Origin: an uncultured Porphyromonadaceae bacterium
GTDB taxonomy: Bacteria; Bacteroidota; Bacteroidia; Bacteroidales; Paludibacteraceae
DNA length: 64,000 nucleotides
Reading direction: 5' to 3'
Assembly: GCA_949285425.1 (NCBI GenBank)
Contig: CASEAJ010000004.1
Span: forward strand, 19,259 to 83,258
Both the position numbers and the translations under genes were made by a program. This document shows, one piece after another, positions 26,244 through 37,000 of this stretch. Positions within the stretch are counted from its first letter, which is position 1; every line of letters begins with the position of its first letter. The notes under the pieces were generated by a model. That model did no database searches. It was not told the origin of the DNA and was given only the letters and a program-made list of their open reading frames with translations.

Positions 26244-28289
26244 TTGCACACGAGAACAGTCCATATCCGTTTCCGGCTGGCCGCAGCATGTCTGTGGACC
26301 GCCGTTTCGCTCGCAGCGCAACCGCAGTCTGCCGAACCTGACAGCGTGCGTCTGCGCGACATTCCGGAAGTGACGGTAACCGGACGGAACAATCCGGAAA
26401 GCCGTTCCACCGCCCCTTTGCAAGTGGTGACCACCGATGACCTGGGACGGCTCAATGCCTTGCAGGTGTCTGATGCGGTAAAACATTTTTCGGGCGTGGC
26501 GGTGAAGGACTACGGAGGCGTAGGCGGCCTGAAAACCGTATCGGTGCGCAGCCTCGGAGCCAACCACACAACCGTAAACTATGATGGAGTGGCGGTGAGC
26601 GATGTGCAGACGGGGCAAATTGACATCGGACGGTTCTCGCTTGACGATGTGGAATCGGTGTCGCTCGTCAACGGGCAAAGCGACGACATATTCCGCCCGG
26701 CACGCAGTTTCGCCTCGGCATCGGTGCTTGATATCCATTCGCGTCGGCCTGTGTTCGAACACGGCAAGCGCATAGGAGGAAAGGCCTTCCTACGGGGAGG
26801 CTCGTTCGACCTGCTCAACCCTTCACTCACATTGAACGGTAAAATCACTTCCTGGCTCACTTCCTCCGTCAGCGGCGAATATCTTTACACCCGGGGCAAC
26901 TATCCGTTCAAATATCGCTACGGCAACAGCGAAGGCGACAGCGTGGCCGTGCTGCAAAGGCAAAACACCGACGTACGGAACCTGCGGCTGGAGGCGGCTC
27001 TTTATGCCACACCATCGGAACAGGAGGAGGCTTCGCTCAAAGCCTATTACTACCACTCGGAACGAGGCCTGCCCGGCAACGTGACGTATTACAATCCGCA
27101 GCAGAACACGAACCAACGCACGTGGGACCATACGTTCTTCACGCAAGGCCACTACCGCCGCCAATGGTCGCACCAATGGTCGCTGCAGGCAAGCGGCAAA
27201 TATCACCGGAGCAGCATGCGCTATCTTGACGCGGAATACCTCGGCAGCACGGGAGTGCAGGACAACACCTACTCGCAACAGGAGTATTACGGCTCCGTGT
27301 CGGCACTTTACCGGCCGTGGAGCAGTTTTTCGCTGTCCGCCTCGGCCGACGGGTTCATCAACACCATGCAGTCGGACCTGGCCGGTTTTGCCGAACCCAC
27401 CCGCTATTCGCTGTTGTCGGTTCTTGCGGCAAAATATGCGAACAACTGGCTGTTGGCCACGGCCAGCGTGCTGAATACCCTCGTACACGAAAGGGTAGAA
27501 CACGGTGATGCTCCGGCCCGTCACTGCCGCTTTTCACCCTATGCAAGCCTTTCGTTCAAACCCTTCGGCGCACACGACCTCCGGCTGCGCATGTTTTATA
27601 AAGAAATTTTCCGGCTGCCTACATTCAACGACCTGTACTACACAAACGTGGGCAACACCAATCTGAAGCCCGAAACAACCCGACAATACAATGTAGGACT
27701 GACCTATACGGACCGCTGGGGAAAATACATACCACACGTGCATCTGACAGCCGACCTGTATTACAACTCGGTGGACAACAAGATTGTGGCCTTGCCAAGC
27801 AAAAAAGACATATTTCTGTGGAGCATGGTCAACTATGGGAAAGTCGCCATCAGCGGGATGGACCTGACCGGCGAATGGCGCATACGTCCGACCGACCGGA
27901 TAGGCCTGTTACTGGGCGCCTCCTACACCTACCAACGGGCACTCAACGTAACTGACCCCACCGATCCCTACACCTACCGGCACCAGATTCCCTACACCCC
28001 GCGTGTGTCCGGGTCGGCCCGAGGAGGCGTGGAAACGCCTTGGGTCAACCTGTCGTACTCGCTGGTATGGTCGGGCCATCGCTATACATTTACCCAAAAC
28101 TATCCGGCCAACCGGCTGGAAGGCTATCAGGACCACAGTCTGTCGTTGTCCAGAGTTTTCCTGCTGTCGTTCGGCAAACTGTCGGCCAGCATCGAGGCGC
28201 TTAACCTGGGCGGTGAAAACTATCAGGTGGTACGCGGTTTCCCCATGCCGGGACGTTCGTGGAGAGCCACCGTCGGACTGACTTTCTAA
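26244..28289 (+). CDS. TonB-dependent outer membrane receptor
   Basis: This 681-residue protein is a TonB-dependent receptor of the smaller, vitamin/siderophore type, not a SusC. A signal peptide (about 1-25) precedes a plug domain (about 40-170, with LQVSDAVKHFSGVAVKDYGG and the TVSVRSLGANHTTVNYDGV region). The remainder is a 22-strand-type barrel ending in aromatic Phe. The start is TTG at 26244: no ATG or GTG lies between the upstream in-frame stop at 26166 and the signal peptide. The promoter repeat ends directly before it, so the mRNA may be leaderless. No periplasmic binding or ABC genes are adjacent, so the cargo is unknown. Confidence 0.88.
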   Translation: MHTRTVHIRFRLAAACLWTAVSLAAQPQSAEPDSVRLRDIPEVTVTGRNNPESRSTAPLQVVTTDDLGRLNALQVSDAVKHFSGVAVKDYGGVGGLKTVSVRSLGANHTTVNYDGVAVSDVQTGQIDIGRFSLDDVESVSLVNGQSDDIFRPARSFASASVLDIHSRRPVFEHGKRIGGKAFLRGGSFDLLNPSLTLNGKITSWLTSSVSGEYLYTRGNYPFKYRYGNSEGDSVAVLQRQNTDVRNLRLEAALYATPSEQEEASLKAYYYHSERGLPGNVTYYNPQQNTNQRTWDHTFFTQGHYRRQWSHQWSLQASGKYHRSSMRYLDAEYLGSTGVQDNTYSQQEYYGSVSALYRPWSSFSLSASADGFINTMQSDLAGFAEPTRYSLLSVLAAKYANNWLLATASVLNTLVHERVEHGDAPARHCRFSPYASLSFKPFGAHDLRLRMFYKEIFRLPTFNDLYYTNVGNTNLKPETTRQYNVGLTYTDRWGKYIPHVHLTADLYYNSVDNKIVALPSKKDIFLWSMVNYGKVAISGMDLTGEWRIRPTDRIGLLLGASYTYQRALNVTDPTDPYTYRHQIPYTPRVSGSARGGVETPWVNLSYSLVWSGHRYTFTQNYPANRLEGYQDHSLSLSRVFLLSFGKLSASIEALNLGGENYQVVRGFPMPGRSWRATVGLTF

Positions 28290-28294
28290 AATCT

Positions 28295-28327
28295 TCATTG
28301 CCAATTGTTCATTATTTCGTACTTTTG
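28295..28327 (+). promoter_or_regulatory. promoter of purM
   Basis: ATTG (28295-28298), 21 bp, then TACTTTTG (28320-28327), 25 bp before the ATG at 28353. The -33 element deviates by one base. Confidence 0.65.
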
Positions 28328-28352
28328 CAGACATAATATAATCCATTCCGTC

Positions 28353-29519
28353 ATGAGTGACCAACGATACAACCTGAGAGGCGTTTCCGCATCGAAAGAA
28401 GATGTACACAACGCCATAAAAAACATCGACAAAGGGCTTTACCCCAAAGCATTCTGTAAAATAATCCCGGACTATCTGGCAGGCGATGAAGCATACTGCA
28501 ACATCATGCACGCCGACGGAGCCGGCACCAAATCGTCGCTGGCCTATGCCTACTGGCGCGAGACAGGCGACCTCTCGGTATGGAAAGGTATTGCACAAGA
28601 CGCACTAATCATGAACATTGACGACCTGCTTTGTGTGGGGGCGACTGACAACATACTGCTTTCATCTACCATCGGACGCAACAAGAAACTTATTCCGGGC
28701 GAAGTGATTTCGGCCATTATCAACGGTACCAACGAACTGGTACAGGAACTGTCGGAACTCGGAGTCAGCATCTACCCGACGGGGGGAGAAACTGCCGATG
28801 TAGGCGACCTGGTACGTACCATTATCGTCGACAGCACGGTAACCTGCCGCATGAAGCGTGCCGATGTGATAGACAACGCCCACATACAGGCCGGTGATGT
28901 CATTGTAGGCCTTTCGTCGACCGGACAGGCTACCTATGAAACCGCCTACAACGGAGGTATGGGCAGCAACGGACTGACCTCGGCACGCCACGATGTGTTC
29001 AACACCTACCTGGCCACCAAATATCCGGAAAGCTATGATGCATCCATGCCGCACGAACTGGCCTACTCCGGTTCATACCGCCTGACCGACGCCATTGAAG
29101 GACTCGGAGTAGATGCCGGCAAACTCGTGCTTTCACCCACCCGCACCTATGCTCCGGTCATCAAAAAAATCCTTTCGGAACTGCGTCCGCACATTCACGG
29201 CATGATACATTGCTCTGGCGGTGCACAAACCAAGATACTGCATTTCATCGACCAGCTTCGCGTGGTGAAGGACAACCTATTCCCGGTACCTCCGCTGTTC
29301 CGCATTATACAGAAAGAATCGGGCACAGACTGGCAGGAAATGTACAAAGTGTTCAACATGGGACACCGCATGGAAATATACCTGCCCGAAACCTATGCGG
29401 CAAAAGTCATCGAACTGTCCGAATCCTTCGGCATTGATGCACGCCTCGTGGGCCGTTGCGAAGCCTCCGACAAACGCGAACTGCGCATAGAAAGCGAATT
29501 CGGCGTGTTTGAATACTAA
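28353..29519 (+). CDS. purM: AIR synthase (phosphoribosylformylglycinamidine cyclo-ligase)
   Basis: This 388-residue protein is a PurM-type ATP-grasp-independent cyclo-ligase, which closes the imidazole ring in purine synthesis. HADGAGTKSSLAY, MNIDDLLCVGA and PTGGETADVGD are the family's ATP and metal motifs, and GLSSTGQATYE and SPTRTYAP lie in the C-terminal domain. It is about 40 residues longer than the E. coli enzyme, as in other Bacteroidetes. I start at MSDQRYN, 25 bp after a good promoter; the longer frame crosses the promoter. It is monocistronic, ending at a strong hairpin. Confidence 0.9.
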   Translation: MSDQRYNLRGVSASKEDVHNAIKNIDKGLYPKAFCKIIPDYLAGDEAYCNIMHADGAGTKSSLAYAYWRETGDLSVWKGIAQDALIMNIDDLLCVGATDNILLSSTIGRNKKLIPGEVISAIINGTNELVQELSELGVSIYPTGGETADVGDLVRTIIVDSTVTCRMKRADVIDNAHIQAGDVIVGLSSTGQATYETAYNGGMGSNGLTSARHDVFNTYLATKYPESYDASMPHELAYSGSYRLTDAIEGLGVDAGKLVLSPTRTYAPVIKKILSELRPHIHGMIHCSGGAQTKILHFIDQLRVVKDNLFPVPPLFRIIQKESGTDWQEMYKVFNMGHRMEIYLPETYAAKVIELSESFGIDARLVGRCEASDKRELRIESEFGVFEY

Positions 29520-29577
29520 ACCGACAAAAAAAGCCAAACATAACAGGCCGGCCCTATAGCGGCTCCATCACACAACA

Positions 29578-29614
29578 AAAGAAAGCGGAATTGTTTTTCA
29601 ATTCCGCTTTCTTT
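29578..29614. terminator. 16-bp-stem bidirectional terminator after purM
   Basis: AAAGAAAGCGGAATTG (29578-29593) pairs perfectly with CAATTCCGCTTTCTTT (29599-29614) around TTTTT. The remaining purM-GH2 gap (29520-29879) shows only the promoter candidate at 29819. Confidence 0.9.
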
Positions 29615-29818
29615 GTTAAACCACCCTCCTTTTCATCAATCCGCAAAAACTCCATGAAGAAACATCTCCATTTCTCCAAGCAGAAAACATCCCGGTGAAA
29701 TACCACTTTGACACAATGTCACTTCAAACGTAGCCGAATGGCAGTTTCCAAGATATAATTTGGACAAAAATACCTTTTTCCAACACATTTTTCCATCTTA
29801 TGGATTGTATTTAAAACG

Positions 29819-29826
29819 TAATTTTG
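29819..29826 (+). promoter_or_regulatory. candidate -7 element of the large PUL
   Basis: TAATTTTG fits TAnnTTTG, 54 bp before the GH2 start. No -33 TTTG is seen at the expected spacing, which would suit an activator-dependent promoter. Confidence 0.45.
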
Positions 29827-29879
29827 TGAACGGTTAAGGGAATCGAAACATGTACAATGAATCCAAACACAAAAAAGAA

Positions 29880-31739
29880 ATGAAAAGAAATGCCATCATT
29901 TTCTCAGGCTTACTTCTATTAGCCATCACAACCTGCTTCGGGGCCGAAGTGCCTCGTCCCGAATATCCCCGTCCACAGTTCGAACGCGCCGAATGGGTCA
30001 ATCTGAACGGCACGTGGAGTTTTGATTTCGATTTCTCCAAGAGCGGTATGGAACGTTCCTTATTTAATAGTAAGGGACTGGAGAAATCCATTACCGTGCC
30101 TTTCTGTCCCGAAAGTTCCTTGTCGGGCATCGGGTACACCGATTTCATCCCGGCGGTGTGGTATCAACGCACCTTGTCTGTGCCCACTGAATGGGCAGGC
30201 AAGCGGATTATTCTTCATTTTGGCGGTGTGGATTATAAATCGGTTGTTTTCATCGATGGAAAGGAAGTTTTCACCCATTATGGAGGGTCTTCCTCGTTTG
30301 CGGTGGACGTTACCGACCACGTGACTCCGGGTGCGGACAACAACCTGGTGGTGTATGCCGAAGATGACTTGCGTTCGCAGTTGCAGACCGCCGGGAAACA
30401 GTCGCGCCGGTTGTATGCCTACGAAGCTTTCTATACACGCGTCACGGGCATTTGGCAGACGGTGTGGATGGAAGCCGTGGCCAAGGGCGGTTTGGAGAAC
30501 TGCCGCATCACGCCCGATTTGGACAACAAGCAATTCATTTTCGAACCTACCTTTTATGATTTGGATCGCAATACCCGTTTCCAAGTCCGGATAAAGGATG
30601 GGGACAAAACGGTGTTCTCGCGGCAAGTGGTGGCGAGCAACAGCGCCTTTGTGACGGCTCCCTTGAAAAAGGTCAAAACGTGGTCGCCCGAATCACCTTT
30701 CCTGTATGATGTGGAATTCTCCGTGTTGGATGCGGACGGGCAGGTCATCGACCGGGTGAATGCTTACGCCGGTATGCGCAAGGCGGAAGTGCGTGACGGC
30801 GTGTTCTACCTCAATAATGAACCCTACTACCAACGGTTGGTGCTCGACCAGGGCTATTACCCGGACGGGCAATGGACCGCGCCGACCGACGAGCAGCTGA
30901 AGCGCGACATCGAGCTGGGCAAGAAATCCGGCTTCAACGGGGCACGCCTGCATCAGAAGGTGTTTGAACAACGCTATCTGTATTGGGCTGACAAGTTGGG
31001 TTACCTCACGTGGGGCGAATCGGCCAGCTGGGGCATGGACTGGACCAGTCCGCTTGCCGCCCGCAACATGCTGACCGAATGGGAAGAATGTATCAACCGC
31101 GACTACAACGCCCCCTCTATCGTGGCGTGGTCGCCGCTCAACGAATGCTGGAAGGATGATGTGAACGGACAACGTGCCCGCCTGACCAACGACCTGTATT
31201 TCGCGGCCAAGCGGCTGGACCGCACCCGCCCGGTGGCTTCGGCCAGTGGCGGTTTCCACACCGGGTTCACGGATATTTACACGGAGCACACTTACGAACA
31301 AGACCCGGTGAAGCTGTACGAACAGCTGGAACTCGATGAAAACGGGATACCCTACTGGCGCAGGCACGACCAGAGTGCACCGTGGCACGAAGGGCAAGCC
31401 TACATGATTGACGAGTTCGGCGGCATCAAGTGGATGAAGGAAATGAAAGCACCCGAAGTGAGCACAGCGGAAAACTTCTGGGGTTACGGGGCACCGCCCA
31501 AGACCATTGAAGAGTTTTACCAGCGGCTGGAGGAACAGGTTAACGTCGTGTTGAGCCTTGACCACATCGTGGGCTTCTGCTATACGCAGCTCGTGGACGT
31601 GGAGTTGGAAAAGAACGGCATCTACACCTACGACCGGGCGGAAAAGTTTGACATGGAGCGCATCCACCGCATATTTACCAAGTCGCGCGAGCAGGCGAAA
31701 CAGGAAGTAGCCGAAATGCTCAAGGAAAGGGGGAAATAG
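29880..31739 (+). CDS. GH2 family glycosidase
   Basis: This 619-residue secreted glycosidase is of family GH2 (beta-galactosidase/glucuronidase/mannosidase clan). A signal peptide (MKRNAIIFSGLLLLAITTCFGA) is followed by the sugar-binding jelly roll (about 35-190), an Ig-like sandwich (about 195-290) and the TIM barrel (about 300-600). WSPLNECW gives the acid/base Glu422 and MIDEFGGIKW the nucleophile Glu512. It has only the three core domains, compatible with a compact beta-glycosidase. Specificity cannot be deduced. It is the first gene of the large locus. I start at MKRNAII with an A-rich leader; ten codons upstream are open but precede the signal peptide. Confidence 0.88.
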   Translation: MKRNAIIFSGLLLLAITTCFGAEVPRPEYPRPQFERAEWVNLNGTWSFDFDFSKSGMERSLFNSKGLEKSITVPFCPESSLSGIGYTDFIPAVWYQRTLSVPTEWAGKRIILHFGGVDYKSVVFIDGKEVFTHYGGSSSFAVDVTDHVTPGADNNLVVYAEDDLRSQLQTAGKQSRRLYAYEAFYTRVTGIWQTVWMEAVAKGGLENCRITPDLDNKQFIFEPTFYDLDRNTRFQVRIKDGDKTVFSRQVVASNSAFVTAPLKKVKTWSPESPFLYDVEFSVLDADGQVIDRVNAYAGMRKAEVRDGVFYLNNEPYYQRLVLDQGYYPDGQWTAPTDEQLKRDIELGKKSGFNGARLHQKVFEQRYLYWADKLGYLTWGESASWGMDWTSPLAARNMLTEWEECINRDYNAPSIVAWSPLNECWKDDVNGQRARLTNDLYFAAKRLDRTRPVASASGGFHTGFTDIYTEHTYEQDPVKLYEQLELDENGIPYWRRHDQSAPWHEGQAYMIDEFGGIKWMKEMKAPEVSTAENFWGYGAPPKTIEEFYQRLEEQVNVVLSLDHIVGFCYTQLVDVELEKNGIYTYDRAEKFDMERIHRIFTKSREQAKQEVAEMLKERGK

Positions 31740-32048
31740 CGGAGAGCTACAAGCTACGAGCTACGAGCTACAAGTAAGTAGGCATACAAGCCAAGGCCAA
31801 CGGCCTTGTGGCGTTCAGCGTAGGGCATCGCCCTACGACATCTACGCTCTACGCTCTACGCTCTACGCCCTACGCCCTACGCCCTACGGCAGCGACCACG
31901 GCCACAAGTAGCGGATAGCGAAAACCTCACAGCATACGACTTGTAGCTCGTAACTTGTAGCTAAAAAACGAATGACCCGCTCCGTGCCTTCGGGCAAGGA
32001 CGATCAGATACAAACAATCTTTATTTACTCATTTTAAAAGTTACAGAC
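31740..32048. repeat. composite intergenic repeats: heptads and palindromes
   Basis: This 309-bp gap contains four tandem GCTACAA/GCTACGA heptads (31746-31773) and a CAAGGCC/GGCCTTG hairpin (31792-31808). Next comes a CGTAGGGC/GCCCTACG hairpin with a 3-nt loop (31819-31837). Seven exact 7-bp units (TCTACGC x4, CCTACGC x2, CCTACGG; 31841-31889) follow, and then inverted TTGTAGCTC words near 31940. No gene is supported. Confidence 0.88.
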
Positions 32049-33911
32049 ATGAAAAAGACTTCTTTACTCATGGCAACTCTCCTCATGGCAGGAGGTATGG
32101 CAGCTCAGTTGCAACCCAGTGTCGGTGGTGAATTGACAGCCTTGCTCCCCGAGGGAGTGACGGCCAACATCGACCAGACCAAAATGTTCCAGACGGCCAA
32201 GAACCTCACGGTGGCCGGTTCGCCTGAAAAAGGCTATTATGCGTTCTTCTCCGCTTCGGATACCGACCACGGCGAAGAATTGTGGGTGACCGACGGCACG
32301 GCGGAAGGCACGCACATGGTGATGGACATCAACCCGGGCGTGGCATCGTCGGATGTGAACTACCTCACCCGCTTCAACGACAAGGTGGTGTTCGCGGCCA
32401 CGGATGGTGTGTGGGGTTCCCAGGTGTGGATTTCGGACGGTACGGAAGAAGGTACGCAGATGGTCAAGCAAATTCATGAACTGGACGATGCGGCCCCTGT
32501 CGGCTTCTGCCAGCTGAACGAAAGCCAGTTCGTGTTCTTCGCCACGGACTTCGAAAGCGAAACGAAGTATGGCAAAGCACAGAAGTGGCTGTACGTAAGC
32601 GACGGAACGGAAGAAGGCACCGAACTGGTGGCCGAAGTGGATGTCAAGTTCCCGGGCAGTGAAAATCTGGACCACCGCTATGGAGCCGTGGTGCGTTCGG
32701 GCCGCAAGGTGTACTTCAAGGCCGACGTGGCCGACAAGAACGGCACTACCTATGGTGAAGAACTGTGGGTGACCGACGGTACGCCTGCCGGTACATTCAT
32801 GATAAAGGACATCAACGAAGAACTGGACACGAACGACCCGGACAGCCTGAGCACGAACGGAGCCGCCATCAGCTACCTCATGAACGTGGAAAACAGGGGG
32901 CTGTTCTTCAAAGCCTGGTCGCTGGAAAGCGGCAACGAACCCTGGTTCACCGATGGTACGCCCGAGGGTACGTATGAAATATATGACACCAACCCCACCA
33001 AAAACCCGAATACCGGCGTGGGCAACGGCGGTGGCGTGTGCATGGTAGGTGAAATATACAAAGGCCAAGTGTGCTTCCGTGGCTATCAGGAAGCAACGGG
33101 TATCGAGCTTGGGGTGACCAACTGCGAAAAGGGCAACTTCCGCCAGTTCGACATTTTCACCTATGAACCGAGTTCGACCAATCAGTCGTTCCCCGACCAT
33201 GGCGTTGTATTCGATGACCGTTACATGTTCTGTGCAAATGATGGTACTGATCCTAATATTCCGGGTCAACATGGTGGAGAACTTCGGATGTTCGACAACG
33301 AAAAGGTGGAATTGCAATACGACTTTGCCCCGGGCACAGGTTGCGACTGGGTGAAGGAACTGACCGTATGCGGCGGCAGCCTCTACTGGTGGAACGAAGG
33401 CACCATGGACGGCACGGGTGCTACCAACACCAAGCTGGTGCGCCTGAATGCTTATGATGCCGTGCCGGAAATCATCACAAACATCGATGCCGGCGGTGAC
33501 CAGGTATATTGCCTGCGCAACATGAACGGCAGCCTGCTCTTCACTTCCAAGGTCAACGGCCAGGTATATTGCTACACTTATCGCCAGCCGAATTATGACC
33601 CCAACAAGAACCCCGATGTGATGGAACCCGTCATCCCGGCTCCGTCGGCCGTGGAAGGTGTGGAAGCCGATGCCATCGAGTTTGCCACCTACCCGAACCC
33701 GGCAGTGGATGCCTTCCGCATCAAAGGGCTCGATGCCACAACCTGCGACCTGCGCATTTACGACATGAACGGTCGTTTGGTACGCAGTGTTGACAACATG
33801 GGCATTGCTGTGAAAGTGGATGTATCTGATCTACCCGCCGGCCGTTACGAAGTAACTGCCACAGCTGCCAATGTAGGAACGGTATCGGCCAGCCTGATTG
33901 TCAACAAATAA
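32049..33911 (+). CDS. ELWxxDGT-repeat beta-propeller protein with T9SS-like tail
   Basis: This 620-residue secreted protein has a signal peptide (MKKTSLLMATLLMAGGMAAQ). At least five ELWxxDGT-type repeats follow: GEELWVTDGTAEGT, SQVWISDGTEEGT, QKWLYVSDGTEEGT, GEELWVTDGTPAGT and NEPWFTDGTPEGT. The repeat is known to form propeller blades; no enzymatic role is established. The last 75 residues (ATYPNPAVDAFRI, then IYDMNGRLV and a final SASLIVNK) resemble the type A T9SS sorting domain. As part of a PUL it may be a surface-exposed glycan-binding or scaffold protein. A hairpin follows the gene before susC. Confidence 0.85.
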   Translation: MKKTSLLMATLLMAGGMAAQLQPSVGGELTALLPEGVTANIDQTKMFQTAKNLTVAGSPEKGYYAFFSASDTDHGEELWVTDGTAEGTHMVMDINPGVASSDVNYLTRFNDKVVFAATDGVWGSQVWISDGTEEGTQMVKQIHELDDAAPVGFCQLNESQFVFFATDFESETKYGKAQKWLYVSDGTEEGTELVAEVDVKFPGSENLDHRYGAVVRSGRKVYFKADVADKNGTTYGEELWVTDGTPAGTFMIKDINEELDTNDPDSLSTNGAAISYLMNVENRGLFFKAWSLESGNEPWFTDGTPEGTYEIYDTNPTKNPNTGVGNGGGVCMVGEIYKGQVCFRGYQEATGIELGVTNCEKGNFRQFDIFTYEPSSTNQSFPDHGVVFDDRYMFCANDGTDPNIPGQHGGELRMFDNEKVELQYDFAPGTGCDWVKELTVCGGSLYWWNEGTMDGTGATNTKLVRLNAYDAVPEIITNIDAGGDQVYCLRNMNGSLLFTSKVNGQVYCYTYRQPNYDPNKNPDVMEPVIPAPSAVEGVEADAIEFATYPNPAVDAFRIKGLDATTCDLRIYDMNGRLVRSVDNMGIAVKVDVSDLPAGRYEVTATAANVGTVSASLIVNK

Positions 33912-33927
33912 AATAGAATGAAAAACA

Positions 33928-33968
33928 AGAAGAGGACGGCAATACGAAAATTCGGGCCTTCCTCTTCT
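33928..33968. terminator. hairpin between the ELWxxDGT gene and susC
   Basis: AGAAGAGGA (33928-33936) pairs with TCCTCTTCT (33960-33968), with a nested CGAA/TTCG hairpin (33945-33954). T-rich DNA follows at 33981-33990. It may limit read-through into susC. Confidence 0.6.
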
Positions 33969-34065
33969 ATTCTTCTTGCCCTCCTTTTTTAAAGCAAGAA
34001 AATACGAGAATCCGACCTCACTCAATGGGAAAAGTCACATAAACCCAAATAAGAAAATCAACAAC

Positions 34066-37000
34066 ATGAATCACTTCAGACATACACGAAAGATTATTCT
34101 CTTTCTTATGACCGTATTTTTCATGTCGGTCGCCTATGCACAGCGTATTACTGTTACAGGCACGGTATTGGATGCGGGCAATAACGAACCCCTCATCGGG
34201 GTTGCTGTGATGGAAAGAGGCACGACCAATGGCACCATCACCGACATGGATGGAAAATTCATGCTCCAAGCGGATGCCGATGCTACCTTGGAGTTAAGTT
34301 ATATGGGTTACGTCACGCAGGAAATTCCTGCGGCGAGTGCCAAGGACATTGTCATCTCCATGGCCGAAGAAAGCCAGGCGTTGGACGAGCTGGTGGTTAT
34401 CGGTTACGGGGTGCAGCGTAAGAGCGACATCACCGGTTCCATAGCCTCCGTGTCCGGAGAGGATATCAACGACATGCCGGTGGCATCCACCCTGCAAGCC
34501 TTGCAGGGGAAGGCTTCCGGGGTGAATATCATCCAGAACACCGGTGCCCCGGGTAGCAACACCACCATCAAAATCCGCGGTACAGGTACGGTGAACGACT
34601 CCGACCCGCTTTATGTGGTGGATGGGTTCATTGTGGACGACATCGACTACCTCAACCCCAACGACATTGCGAATATCGAAATTTTCAAGGATGCCGCCTC
34701 CAGTGCCGTTTACGGTTCGCGTGCAGCCAACGGCGTGGTGTCCATCACCACCAAGAGCGGTGAGGAAGGCCAGATGAGGGTGACGGTGGATGGCTACGTG
34801 GGCATTTCCAACCCGTGGAAAACCATTGATGTGATGGGCGTGGAAGATTACGCCCTGATGCAGGATTATATCAACAACAGTACCATCTACTCCGCCGACG
34901 GTCGCTTGTATTACACCAAGCAAGGTGACTCGTACGTGTTCGACGACCGCAAGAAGTATTTGATAGACACCATCCGTAACAACTCGCCTGCCAACTGGTG
35001 GGATGCCATCACCCGCACCGGTGTGAAACAACAATATAACATATCAGTTTCGGGCGGTAGCGATAAAACAAAGTATATGGTTAGTGCCGGGCTATATGAT
35101 GAAAAGGGGTTTGTGGAAACTTCCGGTTACCGCCGCCTCAACACCCGTATCAACATCAATCAGAAAATAACCAAATGGTTGGACATGAGTGCCAACTTAG
35201 CTTACGTAAACGAGGACCGGGATATCGTACCTGAAGGTTCTAACAGTGTGCTTAAACGTGCCCTGTACCAAAATCCAATGGTGTATACCTATGATGCCCG
35301 TGGCTATTGGAGTGAGAACCATCCACTGGCCATCCTTGACCGCAATCACAACAAATATAACAGTGACCGCTTCGACATGAATTTGAGCTTGAATGCCGAT
35401 ATCACCAAATGGTTAATGTACCAGTTCAAAGCCTCTTACTACATGACCCCCGAAACGAGCGAACAATTCACCGAAGTGAACAACATGGATCAAGACTTTG
35501 CAATGACCGACCTGAGTACGGTATACAAGAAACAGACCAATACGAGCAAATGGGAAATAAACAACCTGTTAACATTTAACTGGATGAACGATATACATGC
35601 CGTAACGGTACTGGCCGGACAAACCGCCGAAGGTTATCGCTCCAACTACATGGAAGCCACTCGCAAAGGTACACCAAGTAACGAATCAAACATGTGGTAT
35701 CTCTCCAGTGCCTATACAGGCGACAAGGCCTACGGACTGGAAAACGAGTGGACCGGTGTAGGTTTCATCGGCCGCGTTAACTACAATGTGCTTGACCGCT
35801 ACCTGTTCCAGGCCAACATGCGTGCCGACGGTTCTTCCAAGTTCTCAAAGCAAAACCGTTGGGGTATCTTTCCCTCCGTATCGGTAGGATGGAAATTTTC
35901 CTCCGAACCTTTCATGCAAGGGCTCGACTGGATGAATCTGGGCAAACTGCGTGTGGGATGGGGTATTCTCGGTAACAACCGCATCGATGAACTAGCCCGC
36001 TACACCTACTTGAGCAGCGGCTATAACTATCCATATGGGGAAGGTATTCATGTGCTACAGCCCGGTATTACAGGCACGGTTATCGGCAATCCGGACATCA
36101 CATGGGAGAAAACAGAGACCTTCAATGTGGGATTGGATTTCGGTTTTCTGCGCAACAGCATCACGTTCGGCATCGAATACTTCAACAAGCACACCACCGA
36201 CATGTTGCTCGAAGTGCCTACCGTATCATCGGCAGGTCTTGACAGCGACCCCATGACCAATGCAGGTTCGGTACTCAATTACGGTATCGAAACCAGCCTG
36301 AACTACCGCAGGCAGTTCGGCAAATTCGGATTCGACATAGGTTTTAACCTCTCGTGGATGAAAAACAAGGTTACCAGCCTCGGAACAGGCAATGAACCTA
36401 TTTACGGCTCGTACCTGGAAGAAAGCAGCATTGTGGACTACGTGACCAAGACGGCGGTGGGTATGCCTATCGGTAGCTTCTATGGTTATGTGACCGACGG
36501 CATCTTCGACTCGATGGACGAAGTGAAGGCCAGTGCGCAGTACGAACCGGGAAAACTCGATTCCGAACAGACTAGCCGACCGGGTGACTTCCGTTTCAAG
36601 GATTTGAACGGTGACAACCAAATTACGGCGGAAGACCGCACGTACCTTGGTTCGCCGCTTCCCGATTTCGTGTTCGGTGTCCCGCTACAATTCACTTACG
36701 GCGACTTTGCATTGAACATTTTCTTCCAAGGACAGACAGGCAATGAAATATTCAATGTGATGGATTATTACCTGTACAACGCCGCTGCAGGCAACGTGTA
36801 TGCCGACATCCGCGAAAAGCATTGGTCGGGTCAGTTGACAGGGCGTGAGTATTTCCCGCTGAACCTCAACGATGAAGTACCCGACCTCAGCGCGGACGAT
36901 GCCGCCCGTAACTTCCGCTCGTCGGACTTCTTCGTGAAGGACGGCTCGTACCTCCGCCTGAAGGAATTGCGCCTCACGTACAGCGTACCCGACAAGGTGG

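Noticed and set aside
32064..33317. A 417-codon minus-strand open frame
   Set aside because: It is the complement of the repetitive ELWxxDGT gene; repetition there keeps the opposite strand open by chance.
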